From assembly GCA_029990175.1 (NCBI GenBank), contig JARKIP010000516.1:1-64000 (forward strand): a DNA stretch of 64,000 nucleotides. Reading direction: 5' to 3'. Position numbers and translations under genes: made by a program. The notes beneath the pieces are model-generated. The model made no database searches. It saw nothing but the letters and a program-made list of their open reading frames with translations, and had not been told where the DNA came from. This DNA comes from Petunia secreta. Taxonomy: Eukaryota; Streptophyta; Magnoliopsida; Solanales; Solanaceae. Positions 11,191 through 21,889 of this stretch are shown piece by piece. Within the stretch, counting starts at the first letter, position 1; the number at the start of each line of letters is the position of its first letter.

Positions 11191-11745
11191 TAAAAAAAAA
11201 AAATTCGTCTTTGTTTGGCTTGGTTTACACACATAATTTTGTGTTCCAAAGATTTGTGTACAAGCAGGCCCTATGTGAGTAAAAATACGACACCTATGAT
11301 TATGGGGATATGAGTCCAGCTGGCGAGACTAAACTTAGCTTACAATTCGCCGTGCGTAGAAGATACACACCTGCTCCTCAAGCTACGGCCGCTCAGCCCA
11401 TACGGGCCATAGGATGCAAGATATACATCCACAACTTCCAATTTAGGGTTTAGTATATACCACTGCCTTGAGTAAACTGACTCACGACCTTATTAGTGCT
11501 TGTATTTTATCATAATTAGGACTGGGCAAATTTATAGCTATAAATACCCCTTCTTATATTGTATTGTACAATCCAGCAATTCACACAAAATATTGTTATT
11601 CTCAAGAAATACAATTATTTACTTTCCTGCTTATTACGCTTTTTCTTTTTATTTTTTGCTTACTTTCCTGCGTAATTACCGTATTACTTGTGATCTTTCC
11701 ATAAATTTAATTGTTTAACCTACACGGCCAATTTTACGCATAAAC
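11191..11745. other. Non-coding insertion-like stretch between DUF1985 segments
   Basis: Contains a 13-nt A run (about 11190), a GC-richer part (11340-11440) and an LTR-promoter-like TATA context (TATAAATACCCC near 11537) followed by a T-rich part. It looks like a fragment of an LTR or another insertion splitting the DUF1985 region, but I could find no direct-repeat ends or TSD. Confidence 0.3.
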
Positions 11746-11972
11746 ATGCCAAACACATACTTCAAAAATTATCCATGGGGCATGGAGAGCTTTGACCTAA
11801 CAATAAAGTATCTTCTCAAGCCTATGGAAAAAGATCATAATTTCTTCAACCTCTATAGATTACCTTGGGCATTGATGGCCTACGCATATGAAGCCATTCC
11901 ACCATTTCGGTACGAGGACTTTCCTGAAATACCCACAGAGCCAAGGATACTGCGGTGGATTACTAACAAATA
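11746..11972 (+). pseudogene. C-terminal DUF1985-like segment of the decayed gene
   Basis: Encodes 75 residues with Tyr-Pro-Trp-Gly near residue 10, Phe-Asp-Leu-Thr-Ile-Lys-Tyr-Leu, and Leu-Pro-Trp-Ala-Leu...Ala-Tyr-Glu-Ala-Ile-Pro. This matches the conserved end of the DUF1985 domain, where a (W/Y)G...L.L..L motif is followed by a G(F/L)P.A...WAYE.IP block. It ends in TAG at 11971-11973. It is the clearest evidence that this locus was once an Ulp1-type MULE gene. No Ulp1 protease domain is found downstream. Confidence 0.6.
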
Positions 11973-11973
11973 G

Positions 11974-13368
11974 GAGTGGGGATGCAATCGTTTAATTTGT
12001 TTCGAAATGTTGATTACCCGGTTAGTCTGGTTCACACTCATTTTATGTGTAAATATCTTTTATATGTGTACACATCATACTTTATCGTACACATATTTTA
12101 GCGTGATTTCTGTTGCTCACCTTTCTATAATATGTGTACACATTATAGCTATATGTACACATAACAATTAATGTGGCCATGTATTTATGTTCACGCCGAC
12201 ATTTATATATCTATTCATCTATAATTTTTTTTTTTTTTTTTTGAGGTTAGGAGGGGTGCAGGTGGTGACCCATCCTTGCGCCTACTCCAAGCGAGGTGAA
12301 GTAAAATGGATGGAAGAGTGAAGCTTTTGTTTCCCGGAAATGAAGAGGTGATGCTATGGCGTTAAGAGTTTTCAAACCGGCTCACTCCATTCTGGCGACA
12401 CTTCCCATATGCCAAGGTATGCTAGCAGCTATCACTCACCATTATCAGACAAGGAAAGCAAGCACTCGTGTATTGTGTTGGCACGGTAATATTATACATG
12501 TATTATACTATATACATATATTATAAATTTCCGACAACTTTTTGTTTGAATGGTTGGATAAACGGCCATTGACATCAATTGCTTATTTGTAAACGAAAAA
12601 ACGATCTCTCTTGTATAGAATCTTTTTCAAAGGACCCTAAATATACTACTGACGACTTCTACTAAAATTAAGTAACAAATTTAATTTAATATATATTTTT
12701 ACCTTATTAAATTATTTAATTATAATAAGTTGGTTTACCGAGCTGTTTGCAACTATACTCTTGTTATTTTACACCGTGCTTATGTCATAAAGATCACAAT
12801 TTTTCAGAGTTTTAATATCATCTAATATGATTAATTTTATCAAAAGTATCACTGGTTTTATAATTACCCTAACTATTTTTCTGGTGTTACCTAATAGTCT
12901 CACACAAAAAGCAATAGTTCAAAATGTATTTCCAATTATTATACAAACATATTCATGATTTTTGGTCAATTTAAAGGAGCAAGGTGGGTAATTTTACTCC
13001 ATTTATTTTCTTCCAACACTCGTAGTTTTGCAATGAGTAGATCACTTTTTCCACCAATGTAAAATACAGGAGAGAAGGAGAGTACTTTGATACTCAAGTT
13101 AAAGATAAAGGGAGGGAGAGCTGTGGCGTGTACTCCAAAAGACAAAGTGGGTCAATAGCGCTATTCTTGTCATCTTATGGATGCCTGCAATAATGCTGAC
13201 GTAGCTCGGCTGGAATTACCAAAACACCCTCTGGGACATCCTCTAGTCTAGTTTATTCAGCTTTTATATAACACGGGTATTTTAGTCATTACAGTCGTAA
13301 ACTCATTTTATATCCGGATCTTTACCCGAGGCAGGTCTCTACGATGCGTGATATACATATATATATAA
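11974..13368. other. AT-rich non-coding region with intron-like TGTGTACACAT words
   Basis: No gene recognised. 12040-12165 repeats the TGTGTACACAT words found in the upstream introns. A T16 tract at about 12226-12242 precedes a GC-richer 240-bp segment (12243-12480), which might be a retroposed or gene fragment of unknown origin. The rest is AT-rich and ends in a (TA)n run just before the Helitron-like terminus. Confidence 0.3.
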
Positions 13369-13395
13369 CTAGTTTTGAGTACGCACGTTGCGCGT
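13369..13395 (-). mobile_element. Probable Helitron 3' end on the minus strand
   Basis: On the minus strand, ACGCGC, loop AAC, GTGCGT (13395-13381) forms a hairpin with one G-T wobble. It is followed by a short A-rich spacer and CTAG (13372-13369), then T. It matches the terminus at 426-453 in design and largely in sequence. Its body would extend to the right, and I cannot identify the 5' end. Confidence 0.4.
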
Positions 13396-15880
13396 GTACC
13401 TCATACTAAGGATTTCTAAAAATTTAAAAGTAAAAAAAAACTTATTATTATATTAAAAATATGTTATTTACTTTGTGTTTACCACTAATTGATGTGTTAA
13501 TTTTGATATTTTTAAATTTTGAAAGGTGAATTTCAAGACTGCTTGTGATTGTTTAGTAGACTTTAGTATTAAGTGACAATGAAAAAGAAGAAAAACACAT
13601 ACAATTGAATCTGACAAAATCTTCACACAGTTAAGAATTAAGACTCAGTACATTACCCAGGTTACTAATATATACAAACACCACATATTTGATAAGGTGT
13701 TTGGATGTAACTTATTATAACACATTTGGTCTATGTATTCAATTTGTCCATCCTCCATGAATGAATTTAGGTTGATCGCTACTCGTTATTAGCTATCTGC
13801 CTCATCTTTAAATCATGTTATATATATTATTGATTAAAGTCTTTTCTTTCTGGACAAAGATAAATAAAGTATTAATTTCGAAAATATAACAAAGTAGTAA
13901 TGCAACAATAGCATTTTACTGCCTCATATTTTCTTCACTGCCTCCTCCTTCACCACCATAGAGGAAATTTTACAAATCAAGCCATGATTTTATTGTGGTA
14001 TAAATCGAATATCATTTATAAAATACTTTGAGGATAATAAATCGGAAAAAAGGGAATATCACAGAAAAAGTAAAAATATAATTGTTGTTGACAAAATAGT
14101 GGGATGAAGTTGTCCCAACATATATACTTACCAAATGGCCAAGTAGAGGTACTTCAAAACATAGTAGGGATTTACGCATATTAAGTTGTATACGTAAAAT
14201 GGATATGATATCTCAAACATGTAAATGAATAAATAAACTGAATGTAAATAACTATCATGAGATATACTCGCAGCCAACAGTTCCATGTCTTTCGCTATTC
14301 AGTAATTACGGGCTGACCAACGTGTTATAAAGATTAAAATATCCAAAGTGATGTATGAATATCACAAGTATGTATCGAATCACATAATTATGATAAATAT
14401 CCATTTAAAAGATTAAGTGAATTAATGAATAGATATCACGGAAATTGGCCAAATGGCCATCTACGTAGCAATTGCATTTGATATATATGGTACCTGTATA
14501 TGTATTATCAATTGCAACTATTCAAATTCTTCATTTAAATACAGTTAAGAGATAGTATTTGATTAATGCACCCATTTAAGAAGGAATAATTATTTATGCA
14601 ACTCTTCAAAGTCTGCACTTTCAGATTCATGAGAAATGTTTAATATATTCATTTATAAAAAATACTACTTTTATCCCAAATAATTCATGACTTTTTATTT
14701 AAAGTTAAATTAACTTTTTAGTGCAAAAATTATAGATAGTAGTTTTTAATGAAGGGCAAAATGGTCACTTACTTTTTACTTAAGGGATTGACTCTTTTAG
14801 AATAGTATGATATAAATATAATGATAACTTTTAATTACTTCATCCGTCTTATTTTATATGAAGTTGGTTGACCGGATACAAAATTTAATAAATAAATTAA
14901 GATTTTTGAAATTTGTAGATTAAGACAAATAAAAAAAAAAATAGGTATGTGCCAGCGCCAGTAATAAAAATTAAAAGTATAGTTTCTTTAGGTTATTGTT
15001 AATTTTTTCTTGTTCACTTACCTGAGTTTGATATTTAACATGCACTAAATTATTGAAAATAGGTGAAAAAAGTCTTTTTTTTGTATAAAGAATATATTTT
15101 ATTATTACACTCAAAATTTTTCGTTCGTTTTGTTTTGTTTTGTTTTTTCTTTTTTATTTTTGCATCTTAAAAGTCACTTATATTTTGTAATTTCACTCGA
15201 AGAGTAACTCAAGTTGAAAAGTAATTTATCCCGTTGCTTTTTTAATGACATGTCACATGATTTTTAAGCCAATAAATAAAAACAATAACTCCAATTCATT
15301 TAATCAAGAACTTCATAGCCGATCTAATCCCCTTTTATATGCTAAATAAATCCTGAAAACTCCTTTTTGTGCTCGGAATTTACCTGCACCATTGCAATTT
15401 CTAGGTTTTTTTTTTCTTTTGAAATTCACGTAAAACTACTTTACGTATTTCCAAGTTGTGACGATTTTTAGCTATTTTACAAAAATTGGCTATATTTCAA
15501 TTAGTAATGTTAAAAGCGATTACTTGGTCGACAAGCTGTGCAAACTCTATTTCTCATAATTTCACTCCAAATTTCAACATGTCCATTTATGACCCATACA
15601 TGATAGAAGCCACATGATTCCACAAGCTTCCACGTGGTTTAAAATGTATATAACTTCAGCTCTATGAAATATTTTCTAAAAATTATGTTTGAACCACTTT
15701 ATGCATTTTTATGCCCTAAAAGTGGCTACTTAGTTGCTAAATTGTGCAAGAATTGACTATATTTTCAATTAAAATCATGAAACTGATTATGCCGTTAATA
15801 TACTATCCAAAAAGTGACTATTTGTTGCAATCGATTGTGCAAATTATGCTTATCAGCACTTAAGAAAACAAAAACTAAAA
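13396..15880. other. AT-rich region, possible Helitron body, with a Stowaway-like fragment
   Basis: No open reading frame of note on either strand. At about 14838-14925 there is a diverged CTTCATCCGTC...TATATGAAG..GTTGACCGG block, which resembles the end of the Stowaway-type MITEs (CTCCCTCCGTC consensus) common in Solanaceae. I cannot find its other end. The remainder is simple AT-rich sequence with T and A runs. Confidence 0.3.
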
Positions 15881-16260
15881 GGGACACTTACAAAAATACC
15901 CATAAAATTTAAAATAATTACAGTCACTACCCACTACTTTTAAATATTACCGGACCTACCCACTAAATTATTACCCACTCTACCCACTCAGACTTGTATA
16001 CCATAGTTTATGCAGTATACCATAAATGTATATACCTATAAGGCATAACAAAGGTATACAGTAATAAATGTCCCTCCAAACTTGTATACCATAATTTATG
16101 CAGTATACTTTAAAGGTATACACCTATAAGGCATAACAAAGGTATACAATAATAAATGGGTAAATTGGGTAAATACTTTTAGTTTTATGGGTAGTATAAT
16201 TTGTAATGGGTATGGCTTGTAAATACTTTAAATTTTATGGGTACAGAATGTAAAAATCCC
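15881..16260. mobile_element. Mutator-type MITE
   Basis: 380 bp with inverted ends that both start GGGA and share CCCATAAAATTTAAA about 15-20 bp in. It is flanked by a perfect 9-bp direct repeat AAACTAAAA (15872-15880 and 16261-16269), the TSD length of Mutator-like elements. It has no coding capacity. The centre is built of two 88-bp tandem units. Confidence 0.8.
15993..16160. repeat. Two tandem 88-bp units inside the MITE
   Basis: CTTGTATACCATA starts at 15993 and again at 16081. Both units contain CTATAAGGCATAACAAAGG and repeated GTATAC palindromes. A few substitutions separate the two copies. Confidence 0.8.
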
Positions 16261-16276
16261 AAACTAAAATTACTAG

Positions 16277-16588
16277 TGTATTGTAAACAAAACTAAAATT
16301 GACACAATATTAAAAGAAGTAGCTAGAGAAATAAGTAGAGAGAATTATATTTTGAAGTGTTTGAAATGAGGAGACAGAAGTCTCTATTTATAGAAAACCT
16401 TGCCTCCTAATACACAAGGTTACAACTTGCAAATACAAGTGGAATTACAATTTGCTTGCAAGTTGAATTACACCTAATTGCCAATTAGCTAATCTCGCCA
16501 CTTGCCAAATTGAATTTTCTCTACAAATATCTCCCTACAAGTTGATGCCAACTAACAGACATCCATTTATAAATCGTGATTTATAAAA
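16277..16588 (-). repeat. 3' LTR of the disrupted Ty1/copia element
   Basis: On the minus strand it follows the copia C-terminus and a polypurine tract (ACATCCAAGGGGGAG at 16603-16589). It starts with TTTATAAATC (the expected TG is mutated) and ends ACAATACA at 16277. About 310 bp, as is usual for copia LTRs. The partner LTR is not in the window, so the boundaries are inferred. Confidence 0.5.
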
Positions 16589-16710
16589 CTCCCCCTTGGA
16601 TGTCTATTACTAGATGATATGCCTCCTTAAAAACGTTACTAAGAAAAACTCAGTGGGAAAAATCTTAGTTAAAGAAAAGAGTACAAATATCTTCTAATAC
16701 GCATTACTTG

Positions 16711-17806
16711 CTACCTCATTAAAAACTTTACCAGAAAAACCCAATGGGACAAAACCTTGGTTAAAGAAAAAAAAATTACAATGAGTATTTTACTCCGCCT
16801 GATAAAAATATCACTTAATATCTCGGAGACGGCGCATTCCAATCTCAGCTTCTCAAATGTTGAGGTTGACGATGATTTAGTAAACAGACCAGCCAAATTG
16901 TCAATTGAACATTTATTTCACCGTTCTTTTGAAGATCATGAGTGAAAAAGAATTTGGATGAAATATGTTTTGTTCTGTCTCCTTTGATGTATCATCCATT
17001 AAGTTGTTCTATGCATGCAGTATTATCTTCATACAATGTTGTCTTTTTCTTATTTTCCAATAGTAAACCACACATTTTCGGAATACATTGAGAAATTAAT
17101 CTTAGCCAAACATAGTCCTGACTTGTTTCATGAATAGCTATAATCTCTGCATGATTTGAGGAAGTAGCAACTAGAGTCTGTTTTGTTGAGCGCCATGATA
17201 TAGTTGTACCTCCACATGTAAATAAATAACCTGTCTGGGATCGACCTTTATCTGGATCAGACAAAAATCCTGCATCTGCATAACCAGTTAGTGGCAAATT
17301 GGATTTATTTGAGGAGAATAAACTCATATCAATTGTTCCTAGTAGGTATCTGAATAAAAAAGAACTAAATCTTGCTAACAAGTTTACAACGGAGGCTATA
17401 TCTGGTCTCGTATTATTTGCAAGATACATTAATGCTCCAATTGCACTAAGATATGGAGTTTCAGCACCAAGAATCTTTTCATTATTTTCATGAGGGCGAA
17501 ATGGATCTTTATTTATGTCAAGCGATCTCACAACCATCGGGGTACTCAATGGATGAGATTTATCCATATAAAATCGCTTCAAAATATTTTCAGTATATGT
17601 TGATTGATGGATAAAAATTTCATCTGTCAAATGCTCTATTTGAAGGCTAAGACAAAATTTTGTCTCCCCGAGATCTTTTATTTCAAATTCTTTCTTTAAA
17701 TTTTGTCTCCCCGAGATCTGTAGGAGTTCCAACAATATTTAAATCGTCAACATATACAACAATTATAACATACTCAGATCCAGATCCTTTTATAAAGACA
17801 TATGGG
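16711..17806 (-). pseudogene. Ty1/copia pol, 3' half: end of RT plus RNase H
   Basis: Reading on the minus strand from 17806: the Val-Phe-Ile-Lys block, the RT catalytic Tyr-Val-Asp-Asp (17743-17754), then Asp-Leu-Gly-Glu-Thr-Lys-Phe, Leu-Gln-Ile-Glu-His, and the RNase H region (about 17310-16995) with Gly-Tyr-Ala-Asp-Ala-Gly-Phe and Glu-Asp-Asn-Thr-Ala-Cys. The closing Leu-Phe-Thr-Lys-Ser motif lies at about 16890. A 43-bp duplication (AAATTTTGTCTCC... at 17655 and 17698) shifts the frame after YVDD. The other half of the same polyprotein lies 27.7 kb away at 45525-46513, separated by the Athila insertion. Confidence 0.8.
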
Positions 17807-19308
17807 TGATCCACGCTCAGTCCACTCACCTCAAAGAGTGATGGGGCGGTCGTCAAAGATAATAGTACCCAACGTATGAGTCGGGGTCGATTTCCATAGG
17901 GAGCTAGCAAGATAATCTATTAGTCTTACGTTGAATAGTTACGGGTCCTAAGCATTGTTCGTAATATTCCTAATAATTAAGGTTGAAAGTGTTAACTATA
18001 GCTAAAGTGAGTAATTAATGTAAAAACAACTAAATAATGGTTATAGGGTAAACTTATGGGAATGAGCTAGGGGTTTATCCAATCCAACAAGGTTCTCTTA
18101 GCTAAACACCTATATTGATCTTACAAATCTTATGGGTAACATTAATGGTCAGACCTCTAATGTGTTCCTCAAAACCCTCTCGGGATAGGGAGGAGTTTAC
18201 TTCATCAAGCCCTCTCAGGTCAATAATAAAGTGCTAGAAACCCTACTTCAAAGACCCGAGCGGGGTGGACTTATTTAGGTCGACCCTTTTAGATGGGGTA
18301 GGTCACAACCAATGTAACCCAAATTCTCGCTAGTCTCCATTAACCTACGCCTTCAACTCCTTTCGGGTGATAAAAGCAAAGTAGGGTTAGATTCAAGTAC
18401 GGCTGCGCCTTAAACCCTAGTTAAGAAAGTGCGGTGGAGAGCTAGATTTATGTTAACCCATTAATTTTATAAGATTAAATACATGATTTAAGCTAAGATA
18501 ATCATGTCTTCATGAATAAACCCCTAGAATGAGTTTAGCTACTCATACTAGGGTTTAACACACACATATTGAAAGATGAAATGAGAAGAATCATGTAAGA
18601 ATTTAGATTAAAGAAAGTAATCCTTACAAAGATTCAAGTAGAAACCCTCCTTTCATTTCCAAGAATATTCAAAAGCTTTAAAGCAATATTCTAGGCTAAA
18701 AAAAGTCTGTTTTCATAACAGCCTATTTACAGGCATGGGTTTCAAAAATAAGCTAATATTTACAAAAATGCCATTTTCACTGCTTTTACGTCAGGCTGCC
18801 TCTTGTTAGGCGAGCCGCACATTTGGTTGCTGGCTCGCAGCTTTCACTTTTTAACTCGTATTTTCTTGTGCGGTGCAGGTTAGGCAGGCCGTCCTTCTGT
18901 TTACGGCCAACTCCTGAATGTCGCAGATTTTCTCAACTCTCTGTACCAACCGGCGATGTCACCTCTCGTTCTGAGGGGCCGCCGGATGTGTTCCGCATAA
19001 ATATAGGCGGGCTGCCCTTCTTAGTTGCTGGCTGATGTGAACTTCCATTCCTTTGGTGGATGGCTGGCCTTGCCTCTTGTTCAGCGAGGCGCCCTTTCCA
19101 CTGTTGCCTTGTTTTCATGTTTCTCACTTTTGTAGCCAAAACACACTTGTATTTACTCTTTTGTACATTTTCTTCGGCTTTGTATGTAAAATTCTCTTGA
19201 AAATCTTAAACATGAATATTAACATAAGAATCATTCAAATAACATCACAAAAAGGGATAAAAGTTAGCCGGAGTGAGTTACAATTAAGCACAAAATACCA
19301 ACATATCA
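17807..19308 (-). repeat. 3' LTR of Athila A
   Basis: 1502 bp, from TGATCCACGC to CAACATATCA on the + strand, beside TSD ATGGG. On the inner side 19309-19322 reads on the minus strand as AAGTTTGGGAGAAT, the Athila-type polypurine tract. A GC-rich patch at 18790-19110 carries repeated GGCGAGCC and GCGAGGCGCC words in an otherwise AT-rich LTR. Confidence 0.9.
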
Positions 19309-21192
19309 ATTCTCCCAAACTTAAGCTTTTGCTTGCCCTGAAGCAACATTAAGAATTCAGCTCATGATTCATTTTCTTAGCACCGGGATTGAGTTCACAA
19401 AGGGAATGGAGTAAAAGAGGAGTTCATGACTTTGGTTGATACTAACACTTAATTTCACACATGAGAATCCAATCAATTAACCGCAAGACCCATAGCCGCA
19501 AATATATCGACTAAAGCTTCTAGTGGGGACTAGAGCATGCATAATACAATTGCTTTCTCAACTCTCATAAGGTTTACTTGGTTGCACCTTCAAGTCTCAA
19601 GTCCCTTAACGCTCTCACCACAAAGAATGGGTCCCTATCTCTCAATACAATGCAAACAAAAGGGACCCTCAGAATTTAAACTCTCACTCTAAAAAATGAA
19701 TGCAAGTCAAGCACATAGGCTTGGCCTTAGTGTCACTTGGCATTTCCTTTCATGTCAACCAATAGAGAATCAAATAGGGCTTCTACGGTTGTAATGTAGG
19801 CTTTTGGATAAAGGTATGGTACAATTTGGATAAAGAGTGACTAAATTCCCTCCTTGGGCAATACATCATCTTTGCAAACCTTTTACTTTGAGCTTTCTTT
19901 TCACATTTTAGCTGTTACTCCCATTTTCATTCTTGATCTTTGCTTTTGTGGCTCTTATTCTTGTACTTGTTTCTCTTTTCTTTTTGATTTGTCTTTTGCT
20001 ATTTTTGCACTTTTCTTGATTTTCTCTTTCCTCTTTAGCAACTTTTCTTCATATCTCATCTTCCTTTCCTAAGAGCCACATAGCTTTTATTTCCTTGTTC
20101 CCTTCCCCCAAACTTAGACTTTAGTCTAAGTTGCACATTTTTCAATGCCTCAAGGAGGTAGGGCCAAGAGAAGGGTTAGTGCTTTCAAGCACTTAGAATT
20201 GACTCGGGCTAATTACATGGCTATTAAAAAGAAAGGATATTAAGGCTCAGAGTTGGCAAACGGAGGATTAATTTCATTTGGTGGCTTGAAAGGCTCAAAC
20301 GGGTCAAAGAAATGCCTATTATCATATCCAACCACTAAATTGACACTTCATTCATTTTCAAGGACACACAAGCCAAGTTCTAACATCCATATGCAATGAA
20401 CAAGATTTTGAGTAAGAACTCACCTCACTAGCATATGGGACAAGAGACAAGAACATCAACTTTCCAACGCTTAAGGTGAGGATCTAACCTATACTACGCA
20501 TGCATAAAGTCATCACAAGAACCTAAAGGTTATAGGTACGAATCTCAACAAATAATCCACAAACTTTCTCATGTGTTCTCCTAATGTGTTGGTATCAAAC
20601 AAGTCAAATGTCCGGTTCAAAAAAATTGCATTCTTAGAAAAGAACCGAGTCAAAGAAAACCAAGAAGATTATTTACTAACTTAGAACTATTTACACAAGT
20701 AGTATTTACAATGGGTGGTTGTTTTCGGGCCCAAGTAAAAATGAGTTTCACAAGAATTGCCTACGTATTGCAACAAGTGCGAATCAGAGGAAAGAAGGCA
20801 ACATCCCAAGCTTAGTTCACGGGAGTGCCTTTTTAGCATTTTTCTTTTTGGGTTTTTCAAAGTTTTTTTTTTCAATTTTTTTGGGTTTTTGCTTTCTTTT
20901 TATATGGTATTAACAACAACCACACAACTACACTCAAATTTAAAAACATAACATAAGACTAGAATATAAACAACATCACACGATTATATACATCACACAA
21001 AACACATCCTAAATTAAACATAAACATCCATGTCAACATAAAACAGACAAAACATAAAGATAGCTTGGGACATATCAAGCAAAAGATAAGTTACTCCACC
21101 CCCAACATGAGAAGTTGCTATGTCCCAAAGCAACTAAACAAAGCAAAACAAGAGTTCAATAGGTAAGGGGTAAGAGTGCTCCCTAAAGATGT
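19309..21192 (-). other. 3' untranslated region of Athila A
   Basis: Between the downstream ORF and the 3' LTR. No ORF is supported. It contains T-rich tracts and a perfect 10-bp palindrome (20111-20132, AACTTAGACT, TT, AGTCTAAGTT) placed against a second polypurine-like CCCCCAAACTTAG (minus: CTAAGTTTGGGGG). The surrounding block (20100-20165) is shared with Athila B at 49720-49790. Confidence 0.6.
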
Positions 21193-21403
21193 TCATGATG
21201 ATGGTGGAGGAGCTTTGTCCTTCTCAAGTGGAGTTGTTGGTGTTTCCTTCTCACTTGTTGGACTTTGGATTTTTTCTGTGGAAGCTGATGATGATGATGG
21301 TTTTGCATCAGTTTTGGTAGCCAAAGTTATTGTAGCCAATTCCTTTGTGTGTGCTTCCTCTAGTTTGGCTAGTTGTTCCTTCCTCAGCTTTTCTGTCATT
21401 CCT
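21193..21403 (-). pseudogene. C-terminal fragment of the Athila A downstream ORF, cut off by the Ogre-like insertion
   Basis: A Lys/Glu-rich then Ser/Pro/Thr-rich tail of about 70 residues that stops at 21193. It is the continuation of the minus-strand ORF at 35846-37963: the Ogre-like element inserted between them and duplicated GCTTC. The low-complexity acidic/basic tail matches the Glu/Lys-rich segment on the other side. Confidence 0.6.
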
Positions 21404-21739
21404 GCTTCTGTAATCACCTAATTTTTGCACGAATTCAGCAAAAATTGCTCAAAATAGCTGTGTTAAATTCTCAGAATTTTCTCGAAATTTTCCTAAAAAA
21501 TTAGTCTTTATTTTAATGGAAATTGTCATTAATCGGGAAGAAAATGTGAAAATTACTTGTTATGTGCGTAATTGTGGTCCTATGTTTAATTTTGATGTTA
21601 GTATAAAATATGTGATTTTATTTTGGTTAATTTAGTATCGTTTTAACTAATGTAGTGCCTTTGAATGGTCATTTGTGTAAAAATATTAGCCCACTCCTTA
21701 ACCCAAGCCCACTCCCCCTGACCCGGCCCACGCTAGTAA

Positions 21740-21746
21740 TATATAA
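21740..21746 (+). promoter_or_regulatory. TATA box in the Ogre-like 5' LTR
   Basis: TATATAA at 21740-21746 is followed 30-40 bp later by an A-rich start region (near 21775) and then a GC-rich leader. It is the best candidate for the promoter of genomic RNA; the same site in the 3' LTR is at 32689-32695. Confidence 0.55.
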
Positions 21747-21841
21747 GCAAAAATCCACATTTTGCTCAATATACACAAAAATCAGAAAAAGGGGAAACTC
21801 TTGCCAATTTTTTCCAAACCCGCCGGAATTCCCCTCCCACG

Positions 21842-21889
21842 GCGGAGCCACCGCTGCTCCGCCGCCGGCCACCACCTCCGGTGGCCGGA
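21842..21889 (+). repeat. Two strong GC hairpins in the retrotransposon leader
   Basis: GGCGGAGC (21842-21849) pairs with GCTCCGCC (21857-21864). CCGGCCACC (21866-21874) pairs with GGTGGCCGG (21881-21889) across a 6-nt loop. Both lie about 70-115 nt after the predicted start site, that is in R/leader RNA, and are repeated in the 3' LTR. Such structures can serve dimerisation or packaging; here this is only inference. Confidence 0.7.

Noticed and set aside
11500..11745. Possible solo LTR with a TATAAATACC promoter
   Set aside because: No TG...CA ends with a matching TSD were found; kept only as an unexplained insertion-like stretch.
12226..12480. T16 tract plus GC-richer segment as a SINE or retrogene
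   Set aside because: No A/B box, tRNA-like head or TSD could be recognised.
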